Shown: positions 27,158 to 35,280, numbered from the stretch's first letter. The stretch: 64,000 nt of DNA from Gordonia crocea (GCF_009932435.1 NZ_BJOU01000019.1:1-64000); one strand, 5' to 3'. Made by a program: numbers and translations. The notes: a model not told the origin generated them from the letters alone.

Positions 27158-28549
27158 TCAGCCGCGGCTTCGGGGCAAGATCGCGCCCGCGGCGAGGCTG
27201 GCGACGACGAGTAATCCGGCGGCGATGGCGAGGCCCGCGCGAAAACCGTCGGCCGCGACGGGATACTGCGCCGCGAGGGTGACGAGGGCGGCCAGTCCGA
27301 TGGTGCCGCCGAGTTGGCGGGAACTGTTCAACACCCCGGACGCAATCCCGGCATCGGCAGCGGGGACCCCGGCTGTGCCGGCCACGCCGATGAGCATCAT
27401 CGATCCGCCGATGCCGATGGCGGTGACTACCGACGGTGCGAACATGCCGAGCCAGAAGTCGTAGGTGCCCGGAAGGCGGGCGAACATCGCCAACCCCGCA
27501 GCGCCGATCAGCCCAAATCCGACGATGACCGGCCGCGCTCCGAACCGCGTGGCCAGCTTTGTGGCCAACGCGATACCGACGACGACAAAGAGACAGAACG
27601 GCAGGAACAACACCCCGGCCGCACGGGGAGTCAGATCCCACACTTGCTGTAGGTAAAGCGAGCAGAAGTAGAACGCGGCGAGTTGGCCGGCAGCGAGCAT
27701 GAAACCGAACACGTTGGCCCCGACGATGCTCCGCGTGGCCAGGACCCGGATCGGCATCATGGGATGGTCGCTGGCCCGCTCGACAGTCACGAAGCCGACC
27801 AGGAGGACAATCGCAATCAGGAATCCGACTACCGCCCGACTCGATGACCAGCCGTGCTCGCCGGTTGCCGTGACGGCGTAAACCAGCGCGCCGAGGCCGG
27901 CTGTGACTAAAACGCCGCCGAGTAGATCCATTTGGGCTGCGGCCTGTTCGCCGCGTGGCACGCATGCCAGCGCTCCGGCTAGTACCAGTCCCACTATTGG
28001 AAGGTTGGCGAACATGACGGCCTGCCAGCCGAAGGCTTCGGTGAGCAGGCCGCTGGCGACGACCCCCACGGCGCCACCCGCCGCACTCGCGCCACCCCAG
28101 ACGGCCATCGCGGTGCGGCGCGCCCGCGCGTCGGTGATGGTCGCCACCAGGGCGAGGGCGGCTGGGGCGAGCAGTGCGCCGGCGATGCCCTGAACCGCCC
28201 GCGCGCCGACGAGAACTCCGGGCGACTGCGCGAGGCCGCCAACCGCACTCGCGAGGGCAAAGACGGCCAGACCCGAGACCACGGTCCGACGACGGCCCCA
28301 GATGTCGCCGAGTCGGCCGCCGACCAGTAGGAAACCGGCGAAGCAGAGCAGGTAGGCGGTGACAATCCACTGCAGTCCGGCGTCGCTGAAGGCCAGGTCG
28401 ACCTTGATATCGGACAGGGCGATGTTCACCAGCGAGGTGTCCAGGCCGACGAGGAACTGCAGCCCGAACACCGTGGCGATCAGGAGCCCAAGGCGCCGCG
28501 GCGCGGATGGTGCGGGTGAGTGGTCGTCGATGGTGGCCTCGGCGGACAT
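27158..28549 (-). CDS. MFS drug exporter, DHA2-like
   Basis: A 463-residue integral membrane transporter with about 12-14 hydrophobic helices. Visible are the DHA motif GLDTSLVNIALSDI in helix 1, WIVTAYLLCFAGFLLVGGRLGD leading to GDIWGRRRT (motif A), and a GVVASGLLTEAFGWQAVMF-type motif C region. Such proteins expel drugs or dyes by proton antiport. It is divergent from a TetR gene whose operator region holds two near-perfect 12-bp palindromes. ATG 28549 has an AAAGG ribosome-binding site. Confidence 0.92.
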   Translation of the reverse strand: MSAEATIDDHSPAPSAPRRLGLLIATVFGLQFLVGLDTSLVNIALSDIKVDLAFSDAGLQWIVTAYLLCFAGFLLVGGRLGDIWGRRRTVVSGLAVFALASAVGGLAQSPGVLVGARAVQGIAGALLAPAALALVATITDARARRTAMAVWGGASAAGGAVGVVASGLLTEAFGWQAVMFANLPIVGLVLAGALACVPRGEQAAAQMDLLGGVLVTAGLGALVYAVTATGEHGWSSSRAVVGFLIAIVLLVGFVTVERASDHPMMPIRVLATRSIVGANVFGFMLAAGQLAAFYFCSLYLQQVWDLTPRAAGVLFLPFCLFVVVGIALATKLATRFGARPVIVGFGLIGAAGLAMFARLPGTYDFWLGMFAPSVVTAIGIGGSMMLIGVAGTAGVPAADAGIASGVLNSSRQLGGTIGLAALVTLAAQYPVAADGFRAGLAIAAGLLVVASLAAGAILPRSRG

Positions 28550-28565
28550 GGCAGCCTTTCGGAGT

Positions 28566-28602
28566 CGTACATGTACGGATTCGTACCTGTACGAGAATGT
28601 AC
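28566..28602. promoter_or_regulatory. Tandem palindromic operator between MFS and TetR genes
   Basis: CGTACATGTACG (28566-28577) is a perfect palindrome and CGTACCTGTACG (28582-28593) a one-mismatch copy, with centres 16 bp apart. A further half-site, TGTAC, follows at 28598-28602. The element lies between the divergent exporter and TetR genes and is the likely TetR operator. Confidence 0.65.
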
Positions 28603-28645
28603 CCGCTCGGCTGCCGAAGGAAAAGGGGTGGGGCAGAATAGGAGG

Positions 28646-29275
28646 ATGCCGCCCTCCGCTTCGCTGGACAGATCGACGATCGTCGATGCCGCGCTAGCCA
28701 TTCTCGAGCGCGAAGGGGCCGAAGGGCTGACTATGCGCCGTCTTGCCGATGACCTCGGATCGAAGCCGATGACTCTTTACCACTACGTGCCGAACAAGAC
28801 GGCGTTACTCGCACTAGCCCTATCGGAGGTGGCGGCCCGTATCGATTGGGTCGAGCCGACCGGTCCACCGCGGGAGCGGCTGATCGCGATCGCGGTCGAC
28901 ATGCGCGACCGACTCGGCGCCATTCCATGGATCGTGTCGATTCTCGAGGAAGGCACAATCGTGGGTACTCCGGCGTTGGCCATTGCCGACCGGTTCCTCG
29001 ATGCCGCCTACGAACTGGGCGCCGACGATCAAACGGCATTGGACCTCTGGCGCATGATCTGGTCGTTGACCGTCAGCGATATCCGGTGGGCCGAGCTGGC
29101 CCGCCACCGCGAAAGCGGTAAGCAAGGCTGGTTCGACACCATCGATCCCGCCATCGTCGCAGGTTACCCGCACGTCTCGGCGATTCTGCCGAAGTGGCGG
29201 CGCATCGTCGACGGCTTCGACGTGCGGCGGGCGTTCGCTGCGCAGATCGACGGAATGTTAGGGCTGGCCGGCTAG
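28646..29275 (+). CDS. TetR family repressor of the adjacent MFS exporter
   Basis: A 209-residue TetR regulator: RSTIVDAALAILEREG, the HTH LTMRRLADDLGSKPMTLYHYV, then PNKTALLALALSEV. The C-terminal domain is of the TetR_C type found in TetR-like drug repressors. Two starts are possible. ATG 28646 touches its GGAGG; GTG 28628 in the same frame has a better spaced AAGGAAAAGG upstream and would add six residues. Its 3' end overlaps the end of the next, convergent MFS gene by 18 bp. Confidence 0.87.
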   Translation: MPPSASLDRSTIVDAALAILEREGAEGLTMRRLADDLGSKPMTLYHYVPNKTALLALALSEVAARIDWVEPTGPPRERLIAIAVDMRDRLGAIPWIVSILEEGTIVGTPALAIADRFLDAAYELGADDQTALDLWRMIWSLTVSDIRWAELARHRESGKQGWFDTIDPAIVAGYPHVSAILPKWRRIVDGFDVRRAFAAQIDGMLGLAG

Positions 29276-30556
29276 GTCGTCGGGCCCGTTCTGAGGCAAT
29301 GGCACGTCCTCGACGACTATCGGTAGCGGACGGCAGGCCACCGCGGCGCCGGCGGCGATGGCGGCGACCGCGATGAAGAGGAACGCCGTCGGCAGCGTCC
29401 ACCCGCGGGTGGCCTCGTGCAGCACGCCGACGAACAGTGGGCCGGTGCAGGCGAGCAGGTAGCCGACGCCCTGAGCGAACCCGGACAGCGCCGCCGACTC
29501 CGCGTCGCTGCGGGTGCGCAGGTTGATCAGCGTCAGCGCCATGGGGAAGGTCGTCGGACCGACGCCGAGCAAGGCGACCCAGACCCATGTGCCGCTCATC
29601 GGTGCCCAGGTGATGCCGGCGAGGCCGACGGCTAGGCAGATCGTGAAGAAGGCGGCGAAGCCGAACGGGTTGCGGAACCGGGCGCACACGGCGGGTGCGA
29701 CGAGGGTGCCGATGAATCCGAGTGCGGAGAAGACTGCGACGACGGCGCCCCCGAGCTGGTCGCTGCCCCCGGCGTCGGAGATCATCGTCGGCAGCCAGGT
29801 GAACAGGGAGTACGTGACCAGCGAGGTCATGCCGAACATGAAGGTCATCCCCCAGGCGAGCGGGGTCCGCCACAGGCCGGTGACGCGTTCGGTGGCGGCG
29901 TCGTCGTCGCGGCGGCGGCGCCGGGCGGCGGCGATCCCGATCCACGGCAGGAGGGCCATGGCCGGGACGAGCGCCCACATCGCCAGTGAGATGCGCCAGC
30001 CGTGCGCATCGGCGACCGGCACGGCCAGCGCGGCGGGCACGGCGGTGCCGAGTTGGACGAAGGTGATGTAGGCCGTCGACATCAGGGCGATGCGGTCGCT
30101 GAAGTAGCGCTTGACCAGTGGCGGGATGACGATGTTGCCGATTCCCATGCCGAGCAGCGCCAGGCCCGACCATAGCAGGAGAACGCCCGCCGACGACGAG
30201 GTCGCGCGCAACGCGATACCCGCGCCGGTCGCGACCACCGCGGCCAGCGTCAGGTTCTCCAGGCCGATGCGGCGGCTCAGTGCCGGGGCCAGGAAACCGG
30301 CGATGCCGAACATCGCGGTGGGCATCATCCCGATGAGGCCGATCGTCGTCGCGCCGAAGCCCATCTCGTCGCCGATCCGGGTGAGCAGCGGGGCGATCGA
30401 GGTGACCGCTGTGCGCAGCGAGGCGGCGAAGACGAGGATCGCCACGACCACGACGAGCCGGCCCGACAGCATGAATCGCGGCGTGCGCCGGGCGGGGCCG
30501 CTGTGGGGCAGGGCCAGGTCGGGGTCGTTGACGAGCATCGGCGGCAACCAATTCAT
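29258..30556 (-). CDS. MFS transporter, CynX/NimT-like
   Basis: A 432-residue protein with about 12 membrane helices, including AILVFAASLRTAVTSIAPLL in the first helix and GMGIGNIVIPPLVKRYF in the fourth. These features resemble the CynX/NimT (cyanate and 2-nitroimidazole) group of MFS carriers. The start codon ATG 30556 lies inside an operator-like inverted repeat and has no ribosome-binding site, which suggests a leaderless mRNA. It is divergent from a FadR-type GntR gene that probably controls it. Substrate unknown. Confidence 0.9.
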   Translation of the reverse strand: MNWLPPMLVNDPDLALPHSGPARRTPRFMLSGRLVVVVAILVFAASLRTAVTSIAPLLTRIGDEMGFGATTIGLIGMMPTAMFGIAGFLAPALSRRIGLENLTLAAVVATGAGIALRATSSSAGVLLLWSGLALLGMGIGNIVIPPLVKRYFSDRIALMSTAYITFVQLGTAVPAALAVPVADAHGWRISLAMWALVPAMALLPWIGIAAARRRRRDDDAATERVTGLWRTPLAWGMTFMFGMTSLVTYSLFTWLPTMISDAGGSDQLGGAVVAVFSALGFIGTLVAPAVCARFRNPFGFAAFFTICLAVGLAGITWAPMSGTWVWVALLGVGPTTFPMALTLINLRTRSDAESAALSGFAQGVGYLLACTGPLFVGVLHEATRGWTLPTAFLFIAVAAIAAGAAVACRPLPIVVEDVPLPQNGPDDLAGQP

Positions 30557-30592
30557 AGGATGAATTACGGACCGCTAAATCATAGGATGAAT
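30551..30592. promoter_or_regulatory. Twin operator for the FadR-type regulator
   Basis: ATTCAT-AGG-ATGAAT (30551-30565) is a perfect inverted repeat that covers the ATG of the MFS gene. A near-copy, AATCAT-AGG-ATGAAT (30578-30592), ends 2 bp before the ATG of the GntR gene and contains its AGGA ribosome-binding site. Both share TCATAGGATGAAT with a 27-bp centre spacing. Confidence 0.65.
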
Positions 30593-30594
30593 GC

Positions 30595-31311
30595 ATGGCA
30601 GTGCTCAACCGAAATACCTTCGATGGTGGTCAACCCGACAGACGGGCCACCCGCATCGAGCAAGTCACCGAGGACCTGCGCGGTCGGATCGCGGCCGGCG
30701 AGTGGGCGGTGGGCGAGCGGATCCCCACCGAGCCCGAACTCGCCGACCTGCTCGACACCTCCCGCAACACGCTGCGCGAAGCGGTGGGGGCGCTCGTGCA
30801 CGCCGGGGTGGTGGAGCGCCGCCAGGGGTCGGGTACCTACGTGCTCGCCGTCGACGAGCGGGAGGTGGCGATCGGCGGCTACTTCTCATCGGCGCGCCGC
30901 CGCGACCTCCTCGAGTTGCGCGAGGCGCTGGACGTGACGGCGGCAATGCTCGCGGCGCGGCGCCGCGACGACGCCGACATCGCCGTGCTGAACGAGACAC
31001 TGGCCCGGCGCAACGCACTGTGGGGCCGTACCGAGGCGGGGAGCGAGAGCGAGCGCGACGCGGCCGTCGACGCCGACACCGAACTGCACCGGGCCGTCGT
31101 CGCCGCCAGCCACAACGAGCTGTACCTGGAGTTCTACGACCTGCTGCTGCCCGTCCTGCGCCAGACGATCGCCGAGGGGACCGTCGGCGTCGATGCCTCC
31201 TACGAGCGGCAGCACACCGACCTCGTCCGGGCGGTGGTCGCCGGCGACGCCGACCGGGCCGCCCGGGCGGCGCAGGAGGTCCTCGACTGCGTGCGCGCGG
31301 GCGACGGCTAG
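30595..31311 (+). CDS. GntR family (FadR subfamily) transcriptional regulator
   Basis: A 238-residue regulator. The N-terminal winged helix has VTEDLRGRIAAGEWAVGERIPTEPELADLL (in two overlapping parts) and SRNTLREAVGALVHAGVVERRQGSGTYV. The C-terminal FCD domain carries the metal/ligand residues D...H (DADTELHRAVV), SHNEL and QHTDLVRAV. It likely represses the divergent MFS gene and itself via the twin operator. The xthA gene follows 9 bp later. Effector probably a small carboxylic acid, by family. Confidence 0.9.
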   Translation: MAVLNRNTFDGGQPDRRATRIEQVTEDLRGRIAAGEWAVGERIPTEPELADLLDTSRNTLREAVGALVHAGVVERRQGSGTYVLAVDEREVAIGGYFSSARRRDLLELREALDVTAAMLAARRRDDADIAVLNETLARRNALWGRTEAGSESERDAAVDADTELHRAVVAASHNELYLEFYDLLLPVLRQTIAEGTVGVDASYERQHTDLVRAVVAGDADRAARAAQEVLDCVRAGDG

Positions 31312-31320
31312 CTTGGTGGC

Positions 31321-32205
31321 ATGCGTGTCGCGACGTGGAACGTCAACTCCGTCGGCGCCCGGGTCCCCCGGCTGTTGCCGTGGCTGCAACAGCGCCAACC
31401 CGACGTGGTCTGCCTGCAGGAGACCAAGCTCGACGACGAGGGATTCGAATCGCTGCTCGGCGCCGAGCTGACCGGGCTGGGCTATGCGTGGGCCCATCAC
31501 GGGCAGGGGCAGTGGAACGGCGTGGCGCTGTTGTCGCGGGTCGGGCTCGACGAGGTGGAGAAGGCCTTTCCCGCCACCCCGGGCTATCCCGAACCCGACG
31601 GCGCGGTCGAGGCGCGGGCGGTGTCGGCGGTGTGCGGCGGGGTCCGGGTGTACTCGCTCTACGTCCCCAACGGGCGTGAGGTCGACTCCGACCACTACCG
31701 CTACAAACTGGTGTGGCTCGACGCGCTGCGCGCGGCGGTCGCCGCGGCCGGCCCGTCGTCGGCGATGGTGTGCGGCGACATCAACATCGCCCCCGCCGAC
31801 GAAGACGTCTTCGACCCGGCCGCCTTCGCCGGACACACCCACGTCACCGAATCCGAGCGCGCGGCGCTGGCCGCCGTCGTCGACACCGGGCTGACCGATG
31901 TGATCCGCGCGCGCTGGCCGCAGGAGCGGGTGTTCAGCTACTGGGATTACCGCGCCGGGATGTTCCACAAGGATCTGGGGATGCGCATCGACCTGGTCCT
32001 CGCCGGTGCCGACGTGGCGCCGCGGGTGCAGGCCGCCTTCGTCGACCGGCAGGCGCGCAAGGGGACCAAACCCAGTGATCACGCCCCGGTGATCGTCGAC
32101 CTGGACGACGCCCCCGACGGCGACATCGGCCCCGTCGTCCCACCCCCGTCGAACCCGGCGAAACGCAATTCATCGGCACGGCTTCCGCAGGGGGAGCGGA
32201 ATTGA
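31321..32205 (+). CDS. xthA: Exodeoxyribonuclease III (AP endonuclease)
   Basis: A 294-residue EEP-superfamily nuclease of the ExoIII type: ATWNVNSVGARVPRLLPWL, the metal ligand Glu in CLQETKLDDEGFE, SLYVPNGREVDS, the catalytic VCGDINIAPADEDVFDP, WDYRAGMFHKDLGMRIDL, and the final SDHAPVIVDL. It incises AP sites and has 3'-5' exonuclease activity in base excision repair. The C-terminal ~30 residues are a disordered extension. TAGCTT at 31309-31314 stands 6 nt before ATG 31321, suggesting a leaderless transcript. Confidence 0.93.
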   Translation: MRVATWNVNSVGARVPRLLPWLQQRQPDVVCLQETKLDDEGFESLLGAELTGLGYAWAHHGQGQWNGVALLSRVGLDEVEKAFPATPGYPEPDGAVEARAVSAVCGGVRVYSLYVPNGREVDSDHYRYKLVWLDALRAAVAAAGPSSAMVCGDINIAPADEDVFDPAAFAGHTHVTESERAALAAVVDTGLTDVIRARWPQERVFSYWDYRAGMFHKDLGMRIDLVLAGADVAPRVQAAFVDRQARKGTKPSDHAPVIVDLDDAPDGDIGPVVPPPSNPAKRNSSARLPQGERN

Positions 32206-32372
32206 ACTCGGTTGTCGACGAGGGGCTTTGGTCCCTCCCCGACCGCTGTGCCTTGCTCACTTTGGGGTAATCCTCGAGTGAACGGCTCGTTCGACGCGAA
32301 TCTGTGAACACCCTGTGATTCGATAGTGATACTGCAGAACCGTCTGTGGGTACAAATTGAGAGGGGTAAGTC

Positions 32373-32975
32373 ATGAAGCGCTTTACGTCCATCCTGGGAA
32401 TGATCGCTGCGGTTGTCGCGGCCCTGCTGGTGGTCCAGCCAGCCACCGCTGGTGCCGCCCGTCAAGGTGTTAACGTCGGGCCGATGACCTTTGCTTACAC
32501 CGACGACGGTGTGAAGGTCGACATGACCTCCGGTAAGGTGCAGCAGGTCGGCGACCAGCTGCTGTTCTCGAACGCCCAGGGCAAGGTCAAGAACCGCGTC
32601 CCGTTGGCGGTGAAGAACCCGCAGAACGGCACCAGCGTTCCGCTCGAAGCCAAAGTGGCGGCCAACGGCAAGTCCGTGGTGCTCAAGCCGCAGGCTGTGG
32701 CCAAGAAGAAGGGGCTGAAGTACCAGCCGCTGAAGACCAAGATCAACAAGGACCAAGCCAACGCACAGATGAACTACGTCTTCCAACGTAACGCCGCGTG
32801 CATCGGTGGTGCAGCACTGGTTGGTGCCCTCATTGGGTTTTTCTTCATCGTCGGCTGGATCATTGGCGCGGCCATCGGCGCTGCGGTCGGTGTTGCGCAG
32901 TGTGGTAGCGGTTACTTCAACGGGCGGTATGCCGGAGAGACTCTGCGTGCATTCCAGATCTGGTGGGGTAAATAG
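32373..32975 (+). CDS. Secreted/membrane protein with C-terminal glycine-zipper helix
   Basis: A 200-residue protein with a signal peptide (residues 1-29, IAAVVAALLVVQPATAGAA). A beta-rich basic middle follows, about 100 residues with KNPQNGTSVPLEAKVAANGK. Then comes a Gly-rich hydrophobic segment, GGAALVGALIGFFFIVGWII followed by GAAIGAAVGVAQCG, that can form a membrane hairpin. Two Cys flank the hydrophobic part. A GAGAGGGG ribosome-binding site precedes ATG 32373. Similar proteins occur in Gordonia and Rhodococcus to my memory, but no function is known. It is monocistronic and followed by a strong terminator. Confidence 0.82.
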   Translation: MKRFTSILGMIAAVVAALLVVQPATAGAARQGVNVGPMTFAYTDDGVKVDMTSGKVQQVGDQLLFSNAQGKVKNRVPLAVKNPQNGTSVPLEAKVAANGKSVVLKPQAVAKKKGLKYQPLKTKINKDQANAQMNYVFQRNAACIGGAALVGALIGFFFIVGWIIGAAIGAAVGVAQCGSGYFNGRYAGETLRAFQIWWGK

Positions 32976-33013
32976 CACCGGCAGATCCACAACTGGATAG
33001 CTATTCTGCCGCT

Positions 33014-33043
33014 CCGGGCCGGGTCCAACTGGACCCGGCCCGG
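33014..33043 (+). terminator. Intrinsic terminator-like hairpin after the secreted protein
   Basis: CCGGGCCGGGTCC-AACT-GGACCCGGCCCGG is a perfect 13-bp stem with a 4-nt loop, 38 bp after the stop codon of the preceding gene. No long U-tract follows, as is common in high-GC actinobacteria. Confidence 0.8.
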
Positions 33044-33177
33044 TTCGCTGTGACTGACGCTTTCGACGACATTCTGTCCGTAAGGCATAAGGTTGATCGG
33101 GTCGGATCCCCCCCGGAGGGCGATCCGACCCGAATGTTGTCGTCTCGTGGTCTCGTCGTCTCGTCGAGATCGCCGCG

Positions 33178-33861
33178 TCAGCCAAGTATTGCCGAGAGGG
33201 TGAGGGCGATCTGGTTGGCGAACAACGACTCTGGGGTGCTGATCGAGTCCGGCCCGTACTGGCCGAACACCTCGAGGTTGATCGCGCCGATGATCGTCGC
33301 CCACAACACCGTGCCGGCCTGGGTGGCGGCGGGTGACAACGCCAGGCCGAACTCGGCGGTGATCGCCGTCAGGTCCTCGCGCAGGGGGCCGGTCGGTTCG
33401 GGCAGGTCGTCGCGCACGGAGCCGTCGCGCTCCGCGTCGCTCATCGCGCGTAACAATGCGGCGACGACGCGGGTTCCCGGTCCGCCGGTTTGCTCGGCCG
33501 GCGCGGCGTAGCCGGGGACCGGGCTGCCGTAGAGCAGTGCCCACCGTGCCGGGTCGGCGACCGCCCAGGTGCGGGTCGTCGTCGCGGCGATCTCGATTCG
33601 GCGGCGTGGGGAGTCGGCCGCCGACATCGCGTCGTCGACGGTGTCGGCGAGATCGTTATAGGCGTCGACCAGCAGCAGGGTGAGCAGGTCGTCGCGGCTG
33701 GGGACGTAGCGGTACACGGCCGAGGAGACGACGCCCATGTCCCGGGCGATGGCCCGCAACGACAGTCCGGCCGCCCCGTGGGTGGAGAGGTGCTCGCGGC
33801 CCAGCCGCTTGATGTCGGCGGTCATCGCGGCGCGGTTCTCGGCCCGTTTGGTTCCTGCCAT
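33178..33861 (-). CDS. TetR family regulator with WHG-type C-terminal domain
   Basis: A 227-residue TetR protein: LSLRAIARDMGVVSSAVYRYV as HTH and PSRDDLLTLLL after it, then a C-terminal domain with RWALLYGSPVPGYAAP, the WHG-domain signature. I start at ATG 33861 (MAGTKRAENRAAM); an upstream in-frame start would add 22 implausible residues. It is divergent from the deazaflavin-type reductase, with paired inverted repeats in between. Confidence 0.88.
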   Translation of the reverse strand: MAGTKRAENRAAMTADIKRLGREHLSTHGAAGLSLRAIARDMGVVSSAVYRYVPSRDDLLTLLLVDAYNDLADTVDDAMSAADSPRRRIEIAATTTRTWAVADPARWALLYGSPVPGYAAPAEQTGGPGTRVVAALLRAMSDAERDGSVRDDLPEPTGPLREDLTAITAEFGLALSPAATQAGTVLWATIIGAINLEVFGQYGPDSISTPESLFANQIALTLSAILG

Positions 33862-33882
33862 CCATCGATCATGACACAAAGT

Positions 33883-33946
33883 GAGAGCGGTGCTCTTGAT
33901 TTCTTCCGTGGCGTGGTGCACGCTCAAACCGAGAGCACTGATCTCG
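33883..33946. promoter_or_regulatory. Two inverted repeats between TetR and the deazaflavin-type reductase
   Basis: AGAGC-GGT-GCTCT at 33884-33896 and CGAGA-GCACTGA-TCTCG at 33930-33946 share the pattern GAGAGC-N4-NTCTYG. They lie in the 107-bp divergent region and are candidate sites for the TetR protein. Symmetry is modest, so this is tentative. Confidence 0.4.
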
Positions 33947-33968
33947 TTACATGTGAAAGGTGGAAACC

Positions 33969-34415
33969 ATGTCGCAGCACACCCACTACATCGCCCCCGG
34001 CGCCGTCGACCGCGCCTTCAACGGTGTCGTCCGCTGGCTTACCGAGCGGGGCGTCAACCTCGCCGGTTCGCAAGCGCTCACCGTCGCCGGCCGGGTCAGC
34101 GGCCGGCCGCAGACGATCCCGGTCAACCTGCTGACGCTCGACGGTTCGCAGTACCTCGTCGCCGTCCGCGGCGAGACCGACTGGGTCCGCAACGCGCGGG
34201 CGGCGCGACGCGTCGAACTCCGCCGGGGCCGGCGCCGTCGTGATGTCGGGCTGACCGAAGTCGCCGTGGACGACCGCGCGCGGATCATCGCCACGTATCT
34301 CGACAAGTGGGGGTGGGAGGTCGGACGCTTCCTGCCCGCCGGGGTGACGCCGGATTCCAGCGTCGAGGAGCTTGCCGGGGTGGCCCACCTGATCCCGGTG
34401 TTCGCCGTCGAGTGA
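33969..34415 (+). CDS. Deazaflavin (F420)-dependent nitroreductase family protein, Ddn-like
   Basis: A 148-residue split-beta-barrel protein of the Ddn group, with GRVSGRPQTIPVNLLTLDG, YLVAVRGETDWVRNARA and VELRRGRRRRDVGL. These are the segments that hold the F420 phosphates in Ddn. The family reduces quinones or nitro compounds with F420H2. ATG 33969 has an AAAGG ribosome-binding site. It probably forms a regulated unit with the divergent TetR gene. It is followed by repeat array E and then the str operon. Confidence 0.87.
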   Translation: MSQHTHYIAPGAVDRAFNGVVRWLTERGVNLAGSQALTVAGRVSGRPQTIPVNLLTLDGSQYLVAVRGETDWVRNARAARRVELRRGRRRRDVGLTEVAVDDRARIIATYLDKWGWEVGRFLPAGVTPDSSVEELAGVAHLIPVFAVE

Positions 34416-34423
34416 CGCCGAGT

Positions 34424-34540
34424 CGGTTCGGCGGGGCCCAGTCGGCGGGGATGAGGGCCCAGTCGGCGAGAAGTAGGGCCCAGTCGGCGGGGATGAGGGC
34501 CCAGTCGGCGGGAAATAGGGCCCACTCGGCGGTTGGGCCA
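34424..34540 (-). repeat. Array E of the 21-bp repeat family (5 units)
   Basis: GGGCCC occurs at 34434, 34455, 34476, 34497 and 34518 in exact register, with degenerate copies at both ends. The array is oriented opposite to the flanking plus-strand genes and ends about 20 bp before the -35 box of the str operon promoter. Confidence 0.95.
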
Positions 34541-34561
34541 GGCCGGGGCGGGGGATTGATT

Positions 34562-34590
34562 TTGACCCGGCCATGTGCGGTCGGTAAAGT
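34562..34590 (+). promoter_or_regulatory. Promoter of the str operon (rpsL)
   Basis: TTGACC (34562-34567) and TAAAGT (34585-34590) are separated by 17 bp, close to the SigA consensus. Transcription would start near 34597, giving a leader of about 310 nt before rpsL. Found by motif and spacing only. Confidence 0.7.
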
Positions 34591-34596
34591 ACTTGG

Positions 34597-34908
34597 GCGG
34601 TGCCCGGCGAGAGCTGGGCCAGTCTGCATGCCTGTCAAGGGATCGAGTCGGACCGGGTTCAACCCGGGTCTCGCCCGGGTCCGGACCAGACTGACTGAGC
34701 GAGTCCGCGATCGGGTGTTTGACACGCCCGACCGCGGGGTAGCGATCAATGTACTGACCAGCACAAAAGTGCTGGTGGGGCGAGTTGTGGAGGTGAATCA
34801 CGGTCGCCGATGGCGACAGTGATCAACCTGCCCGGAGCACCAACCGCAACTCACGGCGGAACGACGACGAGTCGGTTCACCGTGGAACCAATCGAATGAA
34901 GGAATTCA
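34597..34908 (+). other. Structured leader of the str operon
   Basis: No coding sequence is visible in this ~310-nt stretch. It holds several stable hairpins: CCGGGT-TCA-ACCCGG around 34652-34666, with overlapping alternative pairings to GACCCGGG segments downstream, and ACCAGCAC-AAAA-GTGCTGGT at 34757-34776. A GAAGGAA ribosome-binding region precedes the rpsL GTG. A regulatory role, such as ribosomal protein feedback, is possible but not shown. Confidence 0.45.
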
Positions 34909-35280
34909 GTGCCAACTATTAACCAGCTGGTCCGCAAGGGCCGCAAGGACAAGGCTTCTATCAAGAAGACCGCGGCCTTGAAGGGCAGCCCGCAGCGGCG
35001 CGGCGTGTGCACGCGTGTGTACACCACCACCCCCAAGAAGCCGAACTCGGCTCTCCGTAAGGTCGCGCGTGTGCGCCTGACCAGCGGCGTCGAGGTCACC
35101 GCCTACATCCCCGGTGAGGGCCACAACCTCCAGGAGCACTCGATGGTGCTCGTCCGCGGTGGTCGTGTGAAGGACCTCCCGGGTGTGCGTTACCGGATCA
35201 TCCGCGGCTCGCTCGACACCCAGGGTGTCAAGGACCGCAAGCAGGCTCGCAGCCGTTACGGCGCGAAGAAGGGCGGCTAG
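34909..35280 (+). CDS. rpsL: 30S ribosomal protein S12
   Basis: A 123-residue S12 starting at GTG ([14 protein letters not shown]). The decoding-site loop [18 protein letters not shown] carries Lys43, and [12 protein letters not shown] carries Lys88, so the sequence is of the streptomycin-sensitive type at both positions. S12 sits at the A-site interface of the small subunit. It is the first gene of the conserved rpsL-rpsG-fusA-tuf operon. Confidence 0.99.
   Translation: MPTINQLVRKGRKDKASIKKTAALKGSPQRRGVCTRVYTTTPKKPNSALRKVARVRLTSGVEVTAYIPGEGHNLQEHSMVLVRGGRVKDLPGVRYRIIRGSLDTQGVKDRKQARSRYGAKKGG

Noticed and set aside
34640..34696. tRNA-like segment with GGTTCAACCC and a later GGACCA
   Set aside because: The spacing from the T-loop-like part to the CCA does not fit, and no acceptor or anticodon arms can be formed; it is part of the str leader hairpins.
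34719..34745. Second str promoter (TTGACA with TAGCGA)
   Set aside because: The spacer is only 15 bp and no better -10 lies at 17-18 bp; the upstream TTGACC/TAAAGT pair is more convincing.
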